Source: a virus. Taken from it: a stretch of DNA of 64,000 nt. Positions within the stretch are counted from its first letter, which is position 1; the number at the start of each line of letters is the position of its first letter. Under the pieces are notes generated by a model. That model saw only the letters and a program-made list of their open reading frames with translations. It had not been told where the DNA came from and searched no databases. Positions 15,217 through 24,412 of the stretch are shown piece after piece. Made by a program: the position numbers and the translations under genes. The stretch is taken from IMG/VR virus record IMGVR_UViG_3300026097_000010, positions 1 to 64,000 of that record. One strand, 5' to 3'.

Positions 15217-16667
15217 ACGTCTACCTTTGTGATTTGAAATGGGTATTGTGCTTCTTTGTAATATTTCTTACGTTCTGTTAGATGACGCTTTGCATACTTA
15301 CAGGTAGAAGTAAGATCCCATATTTGAACAAAATCTTTATCTTCTGCTTTACGAATGCCTCTACCAATACTTTGAATTACTCTTACAAAACTCTTTCCAG
15401 GCTCGATAAGAACAAGATTAAAAATGCGGGGTATGTTAATTCCCACTGCGGCAACACCATAGGTTGCAATAATAATTTTATTGTCTGCGTTTTTAATTTC
15501 ATCATAATGATCCTTTCTGTCATCTAGTTTCACATCACCTTTAACAAACGATGCATCTGGAAGTCTTTCCATTAATTTGTTTCCAGTATCGATCCTGTTG
15601 ATCAATACCAGTGTATTACCTGACTGAGAAAACTCTTTGATCTTGTCTCCGATCCAGTCTAAGCGATTGCTATTGGTAACTAGCCAAGTGTATTCTTCTT
15701 GATAGTTTCTAAATTCTTCTACATCTTTGGTCTGTAAAATATTGATGTTTAGTTTGGCAAGGACATCTTTTTGTTGTAAGTCGTGTGCCGATACTTGGTT
15801 GATTACAGGCCCAATACTTGCAAGAATGCCTTGGAACTCGTGATCTTCCTTAGGCACTGTGCCCGTTAGTCCCCAGCGTATAGGAGAATTACGAAAGTTT
15901 TGTGTAAGAAGTTTTTTAAGAACATCGGCCTTTGCTTGATGTACTTCGTCAACAATGATAGCACACACATCTTCTGCGAACTCTGCCACTGTTAATGCTT
16001 CTTCGTCATATTTCTTTTTGTCAAGAACATTTAGACTCTGCCACGTGCAAATAGTATGTGTACGCCCTAGCTCTTTTCTATCGCCGAAGTATACACCAAC
16101 GTCTAGTCCTAGATTTAGATAATCTTCTTCTGTTTGTACCACAAGGCTTTTGTTAGGAACAATAACAATTGTGCGACCATACTTTTCGCATAAGTGACTC
16201 AGTGTTGCTGTGGTAAGTGTCTTGCCTGCACCTGTAGCAACTTCTTGTAGACTTTGTGGATTCTCTAGAAACTTGTTAACAACATCGTATTGATAGTCGC
16301 GAAGCACAATAGGTTGCCCGGCAGCAGGGTGTCCTTCCGGCCAAGTCTTTCCTTGTGAACTCCAGTAATCCTCACCGATCAAATCAAATTTAAATTCGCC
16401 GTGGATACGTTGATCTTCTACTTCGATATAATAACCGTCGTTCTCGATGATAGGAAGAATAACGTCTAGATGTGCCAAATATCCAGTGCCTCCGATACCA
16501 AAGAACGAAACAGTACCGTCCCAGCGACCTAGTTTAAATGCAGGCATATGACGAGCATACGGAAGCTCGTACTTTAGTTTGTTAACTATTTTTCGTCTTG
16601 TTTCTACGGAGAGTCCGTCAACTTTTATGTTAACTTCATCTTTGATTACTAGTTTACAGCTCGACAA
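15213..16667 (-). CDS. uvsW: UvsW helicase (recombination and replication fork remodelling)
   Basis: 484 aa SF2 helicase. Walker A is EVATGAGKTL near residues 142-151, motif II IIVDEVHQ (DEVH variant of DEAH) near 230-237, motif III WGLTGTVPKED, and motif VI QSIGRGIRK near the C-terminus. The N-terminal 100 residues form the UvsW DNA-binding domain (GRWDGTVSFF). T4 UvsW unwinds R-loops and reverses stalled forks, switching from origin- to recombination-dependent replication. It overlaps the 392-aa gene by 14 bases and is expressed from the promoter at 17839-17867. Confidence 0.94.
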   Translation of the reverse strand: MSSCKLVIKDEVNIKVDGLSVETRRKIVNKLKYELPYARHMPAFKLGRWDGTVSFFGIGGTGYLAHLDVILPIIENDGYYIEVEDQRIHGEFKFDLIGEDYWSSQGKTWPEGHPAAGQPIVLRDYQYDVVNKFLENPQSLQEVATGAGKTLTTATLSHLCEKYGRTIVIVPNKSLVVQTEEDYLNLGLDVGVYFGDRKELGRTHTICTWQSLNVLDKKKYDEEALTVAEFAEDVCAIIVDEVHQAKADVLKKLLTQNFRNSPIRWGLTGTVPKEDHEFQGILASIGPVINQVSAHDLQQKDVLAKLNINILQTKDVEEFRNYQEEYTWLVTNSNRLDWIGDKIKEFSQSGNTLVLINRIDTGNKLMERLPDASFVKGDVKLDDRKDHYDEIKNADNKIIIATYGVAAVGINIPRIFNLVLIEPGKSFVRVIQSIGRGIRKAEDKDFVQIWDLTSTCKYAKRHLTERKKYYKEAQYPFQITKVDV

Positions 16668-17832
16668 AATTAGATTCCCTTAATGAAGGCTTTACATCAC
16701 CCAAATATATCACACACGGATGATTTTCAAACCAAGTTCTTGAGATATGTGTAGATGGCAAGAACAAACAATTTGTACCTATTATTTTAACAGAGTTTTC
16801 CATTTTAAACAACCATTTAGGAGGTTTATTTAAAAAAATAAGATATTTTTGATTTTCAATTTTTCCTGCAAAATTATTTTCTTTTACCCAATTATTAAAT
16901 TCTTTATTTTCTGTATTGTTAGCCCTAAAGCATATTCTAATATTATTCTTTTCAATGCCATAACTTTCTACACTCCTAGCAAAGTTTTTTAACCATTCTT
17001 CGTAGTCGTCTGATCGATCTAACAAAATTGCTATAGTTCCGGTAATAGATTCAGTGATGTCGAAAAATTGTTTAAACGATCTGACCCAAAAGTTACTTTC
17101 TTCAGAAGATGCAATTTTTTCAATAGGTGTTGTACAAATTTTGTTTAAATTAAATTGCATCTGTTTTGCTAAAAAAAGATCATCGTTTATATTATTTGTA
17201 CTATGCTTTTTAAAATACTCAATACTATCGTTTGAAGCATTATGCAAAGTTACACTATTATTATCAACAGTTGAAAATTTTAAAATGTTATCAGCTGATT
17301 CCCAAATTTCTTCAACTAATGATAACGCATCAAAAAAGCTTTCTTCTATTTCAAAGTTATAACTTTTTAAAAATTCGTAGGTTTTTATAATATTATAATC
17401 TAATAAATTTAGTAATCTTAATCTTCGATCCTTATCCCATTTATTCTCACCGTAATATTGATAACCATTCCCTAATATATCTTTTTCTACAATGTTTTTT
17501 AATTGGTAAGGAAATTTTAAACAAATCCAATAAACTCCGTCATCGTCATATTCTACAAAAGCTTTTCTACTTGTATCAATTGTTCGAAACTCTCTTTTCC
17601 AGACAGGGTTATCTAAATCGATATCTTTAATAACATAAGAGCTATCTTTGTATTTTTTTAAAATGCGAATAATAAAATTAGATTGATTTGTAGTAATCCG
17701 TTGCCCTTGCACTAAAAGATTATAAAAACTAGCCATGGGTTGTTTGTCTTGTGTTAAGATAGGGATTCTATTTACGATAACATCGTCATAGAAATTAATA
17801 AACACATCTTCGATAAAAATAGTTTCAGACAT
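16654..17832 (-). CDS. uncharacterised 392-aa protein cotranscribed with uvsW
   Basis: 392 aa, AT-rich, Asn- and Lys-rich and mostly helical, with no catalytic motif that I can identify. Notable pieces are QPMASFYNLLVQGQRITTNQ near the N-terminus, WICLKFPYQLKN at about 101-112 and IGTNCLFLPSTHISRTW near the C-terminus. Its position immediately upstream of uvsW, behind an early promoter and with a 14-base overlap, suggests a partner in recombination or replication. Homologues beside uvsW occur in related marine phages as far as I recall, without a known role. Confidence 0.78.
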   Translation of the reverse strand: MSETIFIEDVFINFYDDVIVNRIPILTQDKQPMASFYNLLVQGQRITTNQSNFIIRILKKYKDSSYVIKDIDLDNPVWKREFRTIDTSRKAFVEYDDDGVYWICLKFPYQLKNIVEKDILGNGYQYYGENKWDKDRRLRLLNLLDYNIIKTYEFLKSYNFEIEESFFDALSLVEEIWESADNILKFSTVDNNSVTLHNASNDSIEYFKKHSTNNINDDLFLAKQMQFNLNKICTTPIEKIASSEESNFWVRSFKQFFDITESITGTIAILLDRSDDYEEWLKNFARSVESYGIEKNNIRICFRANNTENKEFNNWVKENNFAGKIENQKYLIFLNKPPKWLFKMENSVKIIGTNCLFLPSTHISRTWFENHPCVIYLGDVKPSLRESNFVEL

Positions 17833-17838
17833 GTAATT

Positions 17839-17867
17839 ATTATAATAGATTTATAACAAGAAGTCAA
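17839..17867 (-). promoter_or_regulatory. sigma70-like early promoter for the uvsW operon
   Basis: Minus-strand TTGACT (17862-17867), 17-bp spacer, TATAAT (17839-17844), 6 bases before the ATG at 17832. The TGA inside the -35 box is the stop codon of the upstream KpsS-like gene. Confidence 0.85.
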
Positions 17868-18706
17868 TCAAGTAATAACTCCAGTCTGTTAAGCGGTATT
17901 CCTTGGGCTATTTCTTCCACCGTCCATTCGGTGTGGGCGTAGTCGTTGAGCCATTGTGTTCTGTCGGGCAGGGGAGGATTTTCCAGATTGGTAAGGCTTT
18001 TGATGCTGACGTCCCAGGCTAGGCTTGACGGTGAGGTATAACTGGGCACACCCTCTATTACCGAATGTATCCCTGGGTTGCTGGTCCAACTAACAGTGCA
18101 ATAAATATTTTGAAATTGCATATCGAAATCGTCATAGCTGCCGGGTATTTGCTTAGGTTGTTGTCTAATAACATTTTTAAATCTCTTTTCAATATTAGCA
18201 ACAGGGCACCTAGGGTGCGGACGAAACACGATAGGACGGGCTGTGTAGTTTCGAATACTTTCAACAGTTTCTACAACCCAGCGTTCCATACTAGGTAACA
18301 TATTCCACTGATGACTTCGATCATGTTGTCCACAAAGTAAAATACATTCTCCGTCTGTTCGCCAAGGCTTTAGTCTAAGATTAAGTAGATCGCAACGCCT
18401 ACTATCATTCCCAGCATCACCGAAAAAAGCATCTCTATTAATCCCATTAACACCTACCTTCCATGTTGTTCCTCGTTTGATACCGCCAACTTCTAAGACC
18501 ACCACTGGACGTTTTTGATTTCTAAATTTATCCCATATTGGTTTATTACTGGCCATTTTTCCGTGCCAGAGAACACTCCATATCACAGGAATATCTTCGC
18601 CCGAATTTACAACGGTATGTCCAAGTTTCTTTAATCCTTGTTCGAATGCATCAAACACTGGTTGAGAGTTTAATGCTCCATTTTCACGATATAATCTAAA
18701 ACGCAT
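17864..18706 (-). CDS. KpsC/KpsS-like capsule-type glycosyltransferase paralogue 1
   Basis: 280 aa. LNLRLKPWRTDGECILLCGQ (about 109-128), PIVFRPHPRCPV (about 159-170) and SWTSNPGIHSVIEGVPSYTS (about 205-224) are the GT-B nucleotide- and acceptor-binding blocks of capsule-synthesis (Capsule_synth, KpsC/KpsS type) proteins. The C-terminal signature is LENPPLPDRTQW. Four paralogues sharing these blocks lie at 20823-24412. It stands alone at the edge of the plus-strand glycan genes. The transferred sugar is unknown; Kdo is what known family members use. Confidence 0.75.
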   Translation of the reverse strand: MRFRLYRENGALNSQPVFDAFEQGLKKLGHTVVNSGEDIPVIWSVLWHGKMASNKPIWDKFRNQKRPVVVLEVGGIKRGTTWKVGVNGINRDAFFGDAGNDSRRCDLLNLRLKPWRTDGECILLCGQHDRSHQWNMLPSMERWVVETVESIRNYTARPIVFRPHPRCPVANIEKRFKNVIRQQPKQIPGSYDDFDMQFQNIYCTVSWTSNPGIHSVIEGVPSYTSPSSLAWDVSIKSLTNLENPPLPDRTQWLNDYAHTEWTVEEIAQGIPLNRLELLLD

Positions 18707-18714
18707 AATCCTTT

Positions 18715-18722
18715 ACTAAATA
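18715..18722 (+). promoter_or_regulatory. possible late motif ACTAAATA before the SGNH operon
   Basis: Plus-strand ACTAAATA lies 50 bases before the ATG at 18773 and matches the motif upstream of the sheath gene. A minus-strand ATTAAATA at 18732-18739 faces the KpsS-like gene. Both are imperfect, so this 66-base divergent region is only tentatively a promoter. Confidence 0.3.
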
Positions 18723-18772
18723 TTATCAGAGTATTTAATCTAAAAAATATTTTCAAGGACAAAATTAGATAT

Positions 18773-19585
18773 ATGAGCAAAACTTTATATGTAGTAGGAG
18801 ACAGTTTTAGTTATCAGCACAACGAAGCTCGATTGCCGCCTGCAAACAGACCTTTGTGGTTTTTACAAGTTGCAGGTAAATTAAAATGTACTAAACTTTT
18901 AAATTTTAGTTTGCCCGGGGTATCGCAAGACTATTGCTGGTTTATGATAATAAAGTTTCTCGAAGAAATGAATTCAGATGATGTATTACTAATTACTCTA
19001 ACCGATTACACTCGTAAATGGTTTATTAAGGATGAACCCGAAATGAGTAATTTTGTTAATGCAGATAATGTTTCAAAAATTCACAAAGTAGGTATAGGAA
19101 TAACCGAAGTACACAAGTGGGTTAAAGATCGAAAGAAAGCTTCTGCAATCAAAGATTACTTGTTACATCTTCAAAACGAAGAAGTAGACGAAGCTAACCA
19201 ACTGTATAAGTTAGGATGGTTGCACGATGTTGTAAGACGACGAAACTTAAAAAATATATGTATAGTTCCATCTTTCGATTTAGGAATCGATTCCAATGAT
19301 TGGCCTTTATTAAATATAGCAGACGGGGATCTAAATCTTATACAGCATGGTGAATTTCCCGAAGGACACTATGCAATAAAAGGACACGGATTCCAAGATA
19401 TAAGATTTAATCACATGTGTTTACAAAACCACGGTATTTTAGCAGATAAAATTTCTTCCTCGATTATATCAAGTAGTCCTGCTAACCTAAATGATGGATT
19501 TTTAAGAAATGTGTTAACAGAAGAAAATATTAACAATCTAGAATTTATAGAAAATCAACTAGATTATAGATTGTTTGAACAATAA
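18773..19585 (+). CDS. SGNH/GDSL-like hydrolase
   Basis: 270 aa. GDSFS at residues 9-13 is the catalytic-serine block I of SGNH hydrolases, FSLPGVSQDY (about 46-55) fits block II with its glycine, and the C-terminal DIRFNHMCLQNHG resembles the block V region with a histidine. Such enzymes de-O-acetylate or esterify sugars and lipids. It leads a plus-strand triad with a 131-aa unknown and a GT-A glycosyltransferase. It is preceded by an AAGGA ribosome site. Alternative: a structural SGNH-fold protein without activity. Confidence 0.7.
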   Translation: MSKTLYVVGDSFSYQHNEARLPPANRPLWFLQVAGKLKCTKLLNFSLPGVSQDYCWFMIIKFLEEMNSDDVLLITLTDYTRKWFIKDEPEMSNFVNADNVSKIHKVGIGITEVHKWVKDRKKASAIKDYLLHLQNEEVDEANQLYKLGWLHDVVRRRNLKNICIVPSFDLGIDSNDWPLLNIADGDLNLIQHGEFPEGHYAIKGHGFQDIRFNHMCLQNHGILADKISSSIISSSPANLNDGFLRNVLTEENINNLEFIENQLDYRLFEQ

Positions 19586-19595
19586 AATTTTGAGA

Positions 19596-19991
19596 ATGAA
19601 TAAATTTAAGAAAAGAGTAGCTAAATCGTTTTCGACACAGTTTAATGCTGTAGTTTACGGACAAGGGTTTGGACACTTAGAAGATATTTTGTATTGTTTT
19701 CCTAGTGTGTTTCTTATTAACGACCACGCACCGTTCAAGCAAAAAAATTTAATTTTTAGAGAAAAAAACAGCGACTTAAACAGTATATTAGATGTAAGTG
19801 TATTGTTTATAGATTTAGAAAAGATTAACGATATTGACTATTTAATGCCTATAATAATAAAACATAAACCCGATATTGCAATCGAAGGCAATGAATGTAT
19901 AGAAAGAAATTACTCAAAAAGTCTATGGGAATATCATTATAGACCTAGATCTCAGCACGGATTCTTTCATATTTGGAAAAAAATAAAATGA
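19596..19991 (+). CDS. 131-aa protein in glycan triad, unknown function
   Basis: Starts at ATG 19596; a longer frame would need TTG at 19575 inside the preceding gene. The sequence shows GFGHLEDILYCFPSVFLIND, a Rossmann-like DVSVLFIDLEKIND and a C-terminus RPRSQHGFFHIWKK. No catalytic motif is clear. Its stop overlaps the glycosyltransferase start as ATGA, and the SGNH gene ends 10 bases upstream, so a role with these enzymes is likely. Homologues beside glycosyltransferases in marine phages are possible but unverified. Confidence 0.65.
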   Translation: MNKFKKRVAKSFSTQFNAVVYGQGFGHLEDILYCFPSVFLINDHAPFKQKNLIFREKNSDLNSILDVSVLFIDLEKINDIDYLMPIIIKHKPDIAIEGNECIERNYSKSLWEYHYRPRSQHGFFHIWKKIK

Positions 19992-20830
19992 CAATTTCAG
20001 TAGTAACAACGTTTCACGAAGCAGGACTAAAACAGTACGGTCAGCGTATGATTAATACATTTATTGACAATTGGCCTGAGGAAGTTAAACTGTATGTATA
20101 CCCGGAAAAATGTAATCCTCAAGTACCCGACCATTCAAGAATAGTTTTAACTGATTTAGATTCAGTACAAGAACTTACAAATTTTAAAAACAAATGGCGA
20201 GGTGTTCCTAAAGCAAATGGCGATGTAAGTAGCGATCCTATTAGAAGCAAACGCAAAGATTCTGGAAAAGGTTTTAAATGGGATGCTGTGAGATTTGCTC
20301 ATAAGGTGTATGCTATATTTGATTGTGCGAAAAAATGCAATACAGAGTGGCTGTTCTGGATGGATGCTGATACAATCTGTCACAGTACTATTACTATGAA
20401 AGACTTAAATCGTATGTTACCTGGAAAACAAGAGTTATGCTATCTAGGACGCAAAGGCAAATACAGTGAGTGCGGACTGTACGCTATGAATTTAACATCT
20501 CCTAATATACAATTATTTTTAAAAGAATTTCAGCGTGTGTACGATGATGCTGAGAATGGTATTTTTAAAATGGCTGAATGGCATGATAGTTTTGTATTCG
20601 ATGGTGTTAGAAAAACTATACCTAATCTTAAACAACATGACTGGGCCGCCAGTCTATACGATATTAGACCAAGAGCAGGGATGAGTTCAGGTGAAGGTCA
20701 TCCACTTATTAATTCAGATTGGGGAGCATGGTTAGATCATCTCAAAGGCGGTAGGAAAAATTTAGGGATGAGTAAAAGAGACGATCTTAAAGTTCCTAGA
20801 ACAGAACCTTACTGGCAAAAATTTAAGTAA
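19988..20830 (+). CDS. GT-A glycosyltransferase
   Basis: 280 aa from ATG 19988 (ATGA overlap with the previous stop; a TTG start at 19973 is less likely). MTISVVTTFHEAGL is the N-terminal nucleotide-binding strand and WLFWMDADTICHS (about 118-130) the DxD metal site. GKYSECGLYAMNL and EWHDSFVFDGV follow as acceptor-site blocks. It transfers a sugar to an unknown acceptor. The gene ends 8 bases inside the convergent KpsS-like gene. Confidence 0.78.
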   Translation: MTISVVTTFHEAGLKQYGQRMINTFIDNWPEEVKLYVYPEKCNPQVPDHSRIVLTDLDSVQELTNFKNKWRGVPKANGDVSSDPIRSKRKDSGKGFKWDAVRFAHKVYAIFDCAKKCNTEWLFWMDADTICHSTITMKDLNRMLPGKQELCYLGRKGKYSECGLYAMNLTSPNIQLFLKEFQRVYDDAENGIFKMAEWHDSFVFDGVRKTIPNLKQHDWAASLYDIRPRAGMSSGEGHPLINSDWGAWLDHLKGGRKNLGMSKRDDLKVPRTEPYWQKFK

Positions 20831-21752
20831 TATATTTTCTAAAGAATTGCCATGCTTCGCCGCTTTTTAATTCTTTAAAATTCCAGTGGCACATAGATAA
20901 TCGTTCGATCCATTCTTGTCTATCTGGAAAATCTGGAGTCTCTAACTTTGACAATCCGACATTAGCAACAGGATAGGCCTGACTATGCGTTGGAAGAGGA
21001 TCTGTTAAAAACACAGGTATTCCTTCTATAGCACTAGCAACTGCAGGACTAGAATTATATACAACTGTTGCCCACGCATTTTTAAGATCATTAATTAAAT
21101 TAGGAGAGTTACTAATTGTTACATTTTTGTGATTTATTCTCAGATACTGTCTTATTTTTTTATCACCTGGATGTGCGCGAACAATAATAGGACGTTTCCG
21201 TGAATACGACCTAATTTCAGCGATTGTTTTATCTAACCATTCCATTACATGTAACCCTCGCATACTCCAGCCGCCATTTCGTTGAAGACAAATTAAAATA
21301 TGATTACCGGAGGTTCGCCAAGGTTTTAATGAAATATTTAAATCGTTACTTATTTTTTTCCACCTGGTGGGATCAACATGCTCGTTAAAATAAAATCCAG
21401 TCGTAGGAAAAACTCCATTAAAACTATATCGGAGATAATGATTAACATTTTTAGGATCTGCATATAGAAACAAATTACTATCTACTATCAATGCTTTTTT
21501 ATTGTTTTTAATTTGCGTTTCGTATGCCTTTTTTCGTAATTGAAGATGCGGAGCTGTTTTACCGTGCTCGTGAACGAATCCTTGTATCAATGCAACATCG
21601 CAGGGTATAATATCTGTTCCTTTATGAGCAATAGCCGTATCTCCGGACGCTTGTACACCGGATATGAAATTATCTAGTATTTGTGGCTTTTCGGGATTGT
21701 TATTTTTTAAAGGTATTCCTTTATAGTAAGCAACCGCTGTTAACTTAGACAT
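20823..21752 (-). CDS. KpsC/KpsS-like capsule-type glycosyltransferase paralogue 2
   Basis: 309 aa. SLKPWRTSGNHILICLQRNG (about 141-160), PIIVRAHPGDKK and YNSSPAVASAIEGIPVFLTD align block by block with the paralogue at 17864. The C-terminal LSKLETPDFPDRQEW...ELKSGEAW is the family end signature. It is the last gene of the minus-strand glycan operon from 25862 and overlaps the next paralogue by 8 bases. The conserved HP and EG residues suggest an active GT-B enzyme. Confidence 0.76.
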   Translation of the reverse strand: MSKLTAVAYYKGIPLKNNNPEKPQILDNFISGVQASGDTAIAHKGTDIIPCDVALIQGFVHEHGKTAPHLQLRKKAYETQIKNNKKALIVDSNLFLYADPKNVNHYLRYSFNGVFPTTGFYFNEHVDPTRWKKISNDLNISLKPWRTSGNHILICLQRNGGWSMRGLHVMEWLDKTIAEIRSYSRKRPIIVRAHPGDKKIRQYLRINHKNVTISNSPNLINDLKNAWATVVYNSSPAVASAIEGIPVFLTDPLPTHSQAYPVANVGLSKLETPDFPDRQEWIERLSMCHWNFKELKSGEAWQFFRKYIT

Positions 21753-22839
21753 TGTATTTTTTTACCAGGTTATAAGCTGTTCCATTCATTAACTCTTCTT
21801 TTGTAAACTGGCTGTAACTTAACATGCATAACCAGTTCGCAATATTTCCTTTATATAGATCATTAATATCTGATAATTTATTTCTTGTAACAGGATTTGT
21901 TATATGCCTATCGAGAGTAATTGCGGGTACTCCTGCCCATATTGCTTCTGTTGCAGCATTTGAATTAATATTCACAATACAGTAATAATCTTCATTTAGC
22001 AATTCCTTATAAAGCCGTGTTCTTTCTCTTTTAGGAGCTTTTTCTCGAAAAACAATTTTTTTATCTGTATACTTTTTCAATTCTGTTTCTACATCGTACT
22101 TCCAACTTTTAAGATCTACGTGGAAGACTTGAGCGGCAAACGGGCCAGGCTCGATAACTAAAATTTTATCTCCGGAATCTCGCCAAGGTTTAGGAAACGA
22201 TTTAAAAATACCTAATCTATCAGCAGGAGCATCGAAATATTTTCCATAATGTAAATGATTTCTAACCAAACGATGCCATTTTTTGTTCGGTTCTAAAAAA
22301 TTTGTATATCCGCTGTCGACAAACCAAAACGGAAAATTGCTATCGACTTTTGTTACTAGTAAGTCCTCATTTCCTACTGTGTTTCTTATTAAACAGTCTG
22401 CACGATAATCATTGAAATCTTTTCGGCGAATAAACTCTCCCGTCGGATCTATACTTAGTCCGGTACCCTTAACAAAGTTTTTGTAATCGCTTTGCTGATA
22501 GAGTTTAAAAATGGTTTCAAGACCAATCTTATCAATAAAATAATCTATATTTTTATGAACTAGATTATAATAATTTTCTTTTCTTACAGCTAAAGATTCT
22601 GTAAGAAGCTGTCGATATTTTCTAGAATCGTGCATTACAGCTTTGAATAATTTTTCTTTTAATTTTTTCTTAACGGTATAATTGCTTTTTATTGTCGGGA
22701 TAGGATTTTTTCTTACAAACTCCGCTAAGAACTCAGACGTTTCGTGATCAAATTCTGGAAGACTTTTTAAGAAAGTAGTATGATCAATGCAACTTAATAG
22801 AAAATGTGCAATTTCTTTATTGTTTAATAATAATTTCAT
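21745..22839 (-). CDS. KpsC/KpsS-like paralogue 3, with N-terminal extension
   Basis: 364 aa from ATG 22839 (ATGA overlap with the upstream stop; the longer frame to 22866 intrudes into paralogue 4). The first about 130 residues are an added helical, Lys-rich domain absent from the other paralogues. The GT-B part has FPKPWRDSGDKILVIEPG, KIVFREKAPKRER, NSNAATEAIWAGVPAITLD and the end signature LSYSQFTKEELMNGTAY. The HP motif of paralogues 1 and 2 is not kept, so substrate or activity may differ. Confidence 0.7.
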   Translation of the reverse strand: MKLLLNNKEIAHFLLSCIDHTTFLKSLPEFDHETSEFLAEFVRKNPIPTIKSNYTVKKKLKEKLFKAVMHDSRKYRQLLTESLAVRKENYYNLVHKNIDYFIDKIGLETIFKLYQQSDYKNFVKGTGLSIDPTGEFIRRKDFNDYRADCLIRNTVGNEDLLVTKVDSNFPFWFVDSGYTNFLEPNKKWHRLVRNHLHYGKYFDAPADRLGIFKSFPKPWRDSGDKILVIEPGPFAAQVFHVDLKSWKYDVETELKKYTDKKIVFREKAPKRERTRLYKELLNEDYYCIVNINSNAATEAIWAGVPAITLDRHITNPVTRNKLSDINDLYKGNIANWLCMLSYSQFTKEELMNGTAYNLVKKYNV

Positions 22840-23621
22840 TTTTTGTACTTCTGTGTTATTTTCCATGCTGTTCCGTTTTGTATTTCGTCAAGTGTAAACT
22901 GTCCGTATGCTAAATTACAGGCTTGTTTATATATCAACTCTTTTGTAGGCTTAAATGGGTTCTCAAGTTCTGACAGGTCGGTAGACGCTATCGGGCTTGC
23001 GGCACATGGTACACTAACAAATGCAGGTATGCCATACAATACTGACTCAACAGCTGCAATACTGTTAAATGCAACAGTCGCATATACACCACTATCAAAT
23101 GCATCGTAAATAGAGTACTCTCTATTCCTATAAACCCTAGAACCTTTTATTCTAATTTCAACTGGTAGATCTGAATATTTCGCGATATCTTTTTTTGTCT
23201 GATCAACCCATGTATCGTAATCAAAGTTGTAATATCGACAAGCTTTTGGGTTCGGCATTACTAATAATATTTTTTTCTTATAATTTTTCCAGCCGGACCA
23301 GTTAAGACTAGGATCTTGTTTTACAAGATTTTGCCATCGATCATCGGGTACATCTCTCAGTATAGAGTGCTGATTTTCATTTCTAACGACCCTATGCCAA
23401 ATCTTTTTTCCGTTAGGGTTTCCAAGACTAGGGAAGTTTCCAAGATACCCTGTATCTATATAATAAAAATCTCTTTTATCGTTTATACATTGTTCAACAT
23501 GATCCTTTTTAATAACTCCTCTAACAACTAATGGTTTGGTTTTATTAACAGGATCAGTTGTGCAAGCATTACCAGAGCCGTCAACTAGAGATTTTTCCAA
23601 AGATGTTTTGTCTTCTTTCAT
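22836..23621 (-). CDS. KpsC/KpsS-like paralogue 4
   Basis: 261 aa from ATG 23621, which overlaps the upstream stop by one base (TAATG); the longer frame to 23702 would overlap by 82 bases. Blocks are WSGWKNYKKKILLVMPNPKA, PVEIRIKGSRVYRNREYSIY, FNSIAAVESVLYGIPAFVSV and LAYGQFTLDEIQNGTAW. It is most similar to paralogue 5 (shared DVPDDR, FYMDTGYFGN/FYYIDTGYLGN, WHRIVKN/WHRVVRN), so these two arose by a recent duplication. Confidence 0.7.
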   Translation of the reverse strand: MKEDKTSLEKSLVDGSGNACTTDPVNKTKPLVVRGVIKKDHVEQCINDKRDFYYIDTGYLGNFPSLGNPNGKKIWHRVVRNENQHSILRDVPDDRWQNLVKQDPSLNWSGWKNYKKKILLVMPNPKACRYYNFDYDTWVDQTKKDIAKYSDLPVEIRIKGSRVYRNREYSIYDAFDSGVYATVAFNSIAAVESVLYGIPAFVSVPCAASPIASTDLSELENPFKPTKELIYKQACNLAYGQFTLDEIQNGTAWKITQKYKK

Positions 23622-24412
23622 TAAATTTGCATAAGTTCCTTTGCTTTTCCTGATCGTAACTCGTTTGAATGGAATTGTCCATATGCCAAGGAACACCCCC
23701 AACGATACACTAGATCAGAGTCTGGGTAGTAAGGTTTTTCGATAAGTGACAGATCTTGTTTACTCACCGGCTTGGCAGCACTCGAAGGTGCAAGGGGGAA
23801 AACAGGAATTCCTTCAAAAATAGATTCAACGGCTGCATTACTGTTAAATGTAACCAATGCAAATACGTCGTCGTGTATTGCTTCTAAAAAAGGTTTATGA
23901 ACTGTTCTGTTTATTCTTTCTGGATCGCGCTTTCTGACTTCGATCGGCCGATCAGTATATTTTTTAATTTCGTTAATTGTTTCATTCAGCCAAGTATCTA
24001 ATGTTAAACCATAAAACTTCATCGGTTTATCGTCTGGGGCTGCAATTAAAATTTTACGTCCGTCCTTCTTCCAGGGTTTAATTTTTTTCTTAAAATTTTG
24101 AAATCTATCATCTGGCACATCTTTAATTTTAGTATGTTGAAGATCATTCTTTACAATTCTGTGCCAAAACTTCCAACCTTGCGGATTAGATTTACTTATT
24201 TCGTTTCCGAAGTATCCAGTATCCATATAAAAAAAAGTTCGATTATTTCTCCAGCACTTATGAATAATTTTCTTTTTTAAAATACCTCTTAATACAATTG
24301 CATCGGTCGATGTATCATACTCAAATTCATCAGGATCGACCGAAACAGACCTGCATCCTTTTGCAAACATGTTAACGTATGGATCTTTTCCGCCTTTGCT
24401 TAAAAATATCAT
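23621..24412 (-). CDS. KpsC/KpsS-like paralogue 5
   Basis: 263 aa. FYMDTGYFGN, KKIKPWKKDGRKILIAAPDD, PIEVRKRDPERINR, FNSNAAVESIFEGIPVFPLA and CSLAYGQFHSNELRSGKA mark it as the closest relative of paralogue 4, whose start overlaps its stop. It overlaps the GT8-like gene upstream by 4 bases. Residues around the HP motif are replaced by KRDP, as in paralogues 3 and 4, so paralogues 3 to 5 form a subgroup distinct from 1 and 2. Confidence 0.7.
   Translation of the reverse strand: MIFLSKGGKDPYVNMFAKGCRSVSVDPDEFEYDTSTDAIVLRGILKKKIIHKCWRNNRTFFYMDTGYFGNEISKSNPQGWKFWHRIVKNDLQHTKIKDVPDDRFQNFKKKIKPWKKDGRKILIAAPDDKPMKFYGLTLDTWLNETINEIKKYTDRPIEVRKRDPERINRTVHKPFLEAIHDDVFALVTFNSNAAVESIFEGIPVFPLAPSSAAKPVSKQDLSLIEKPYYPDSDLVYRWGCSLAYGQFHSNELRSGKAKELMQI

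Noticed and set aside
23621-23702. Longer start of KpsS-like paralogue 4
   Set aside because: It overlaps paralogue 5 by 82 bases; ATG 23621 forms a TAATG coupling.
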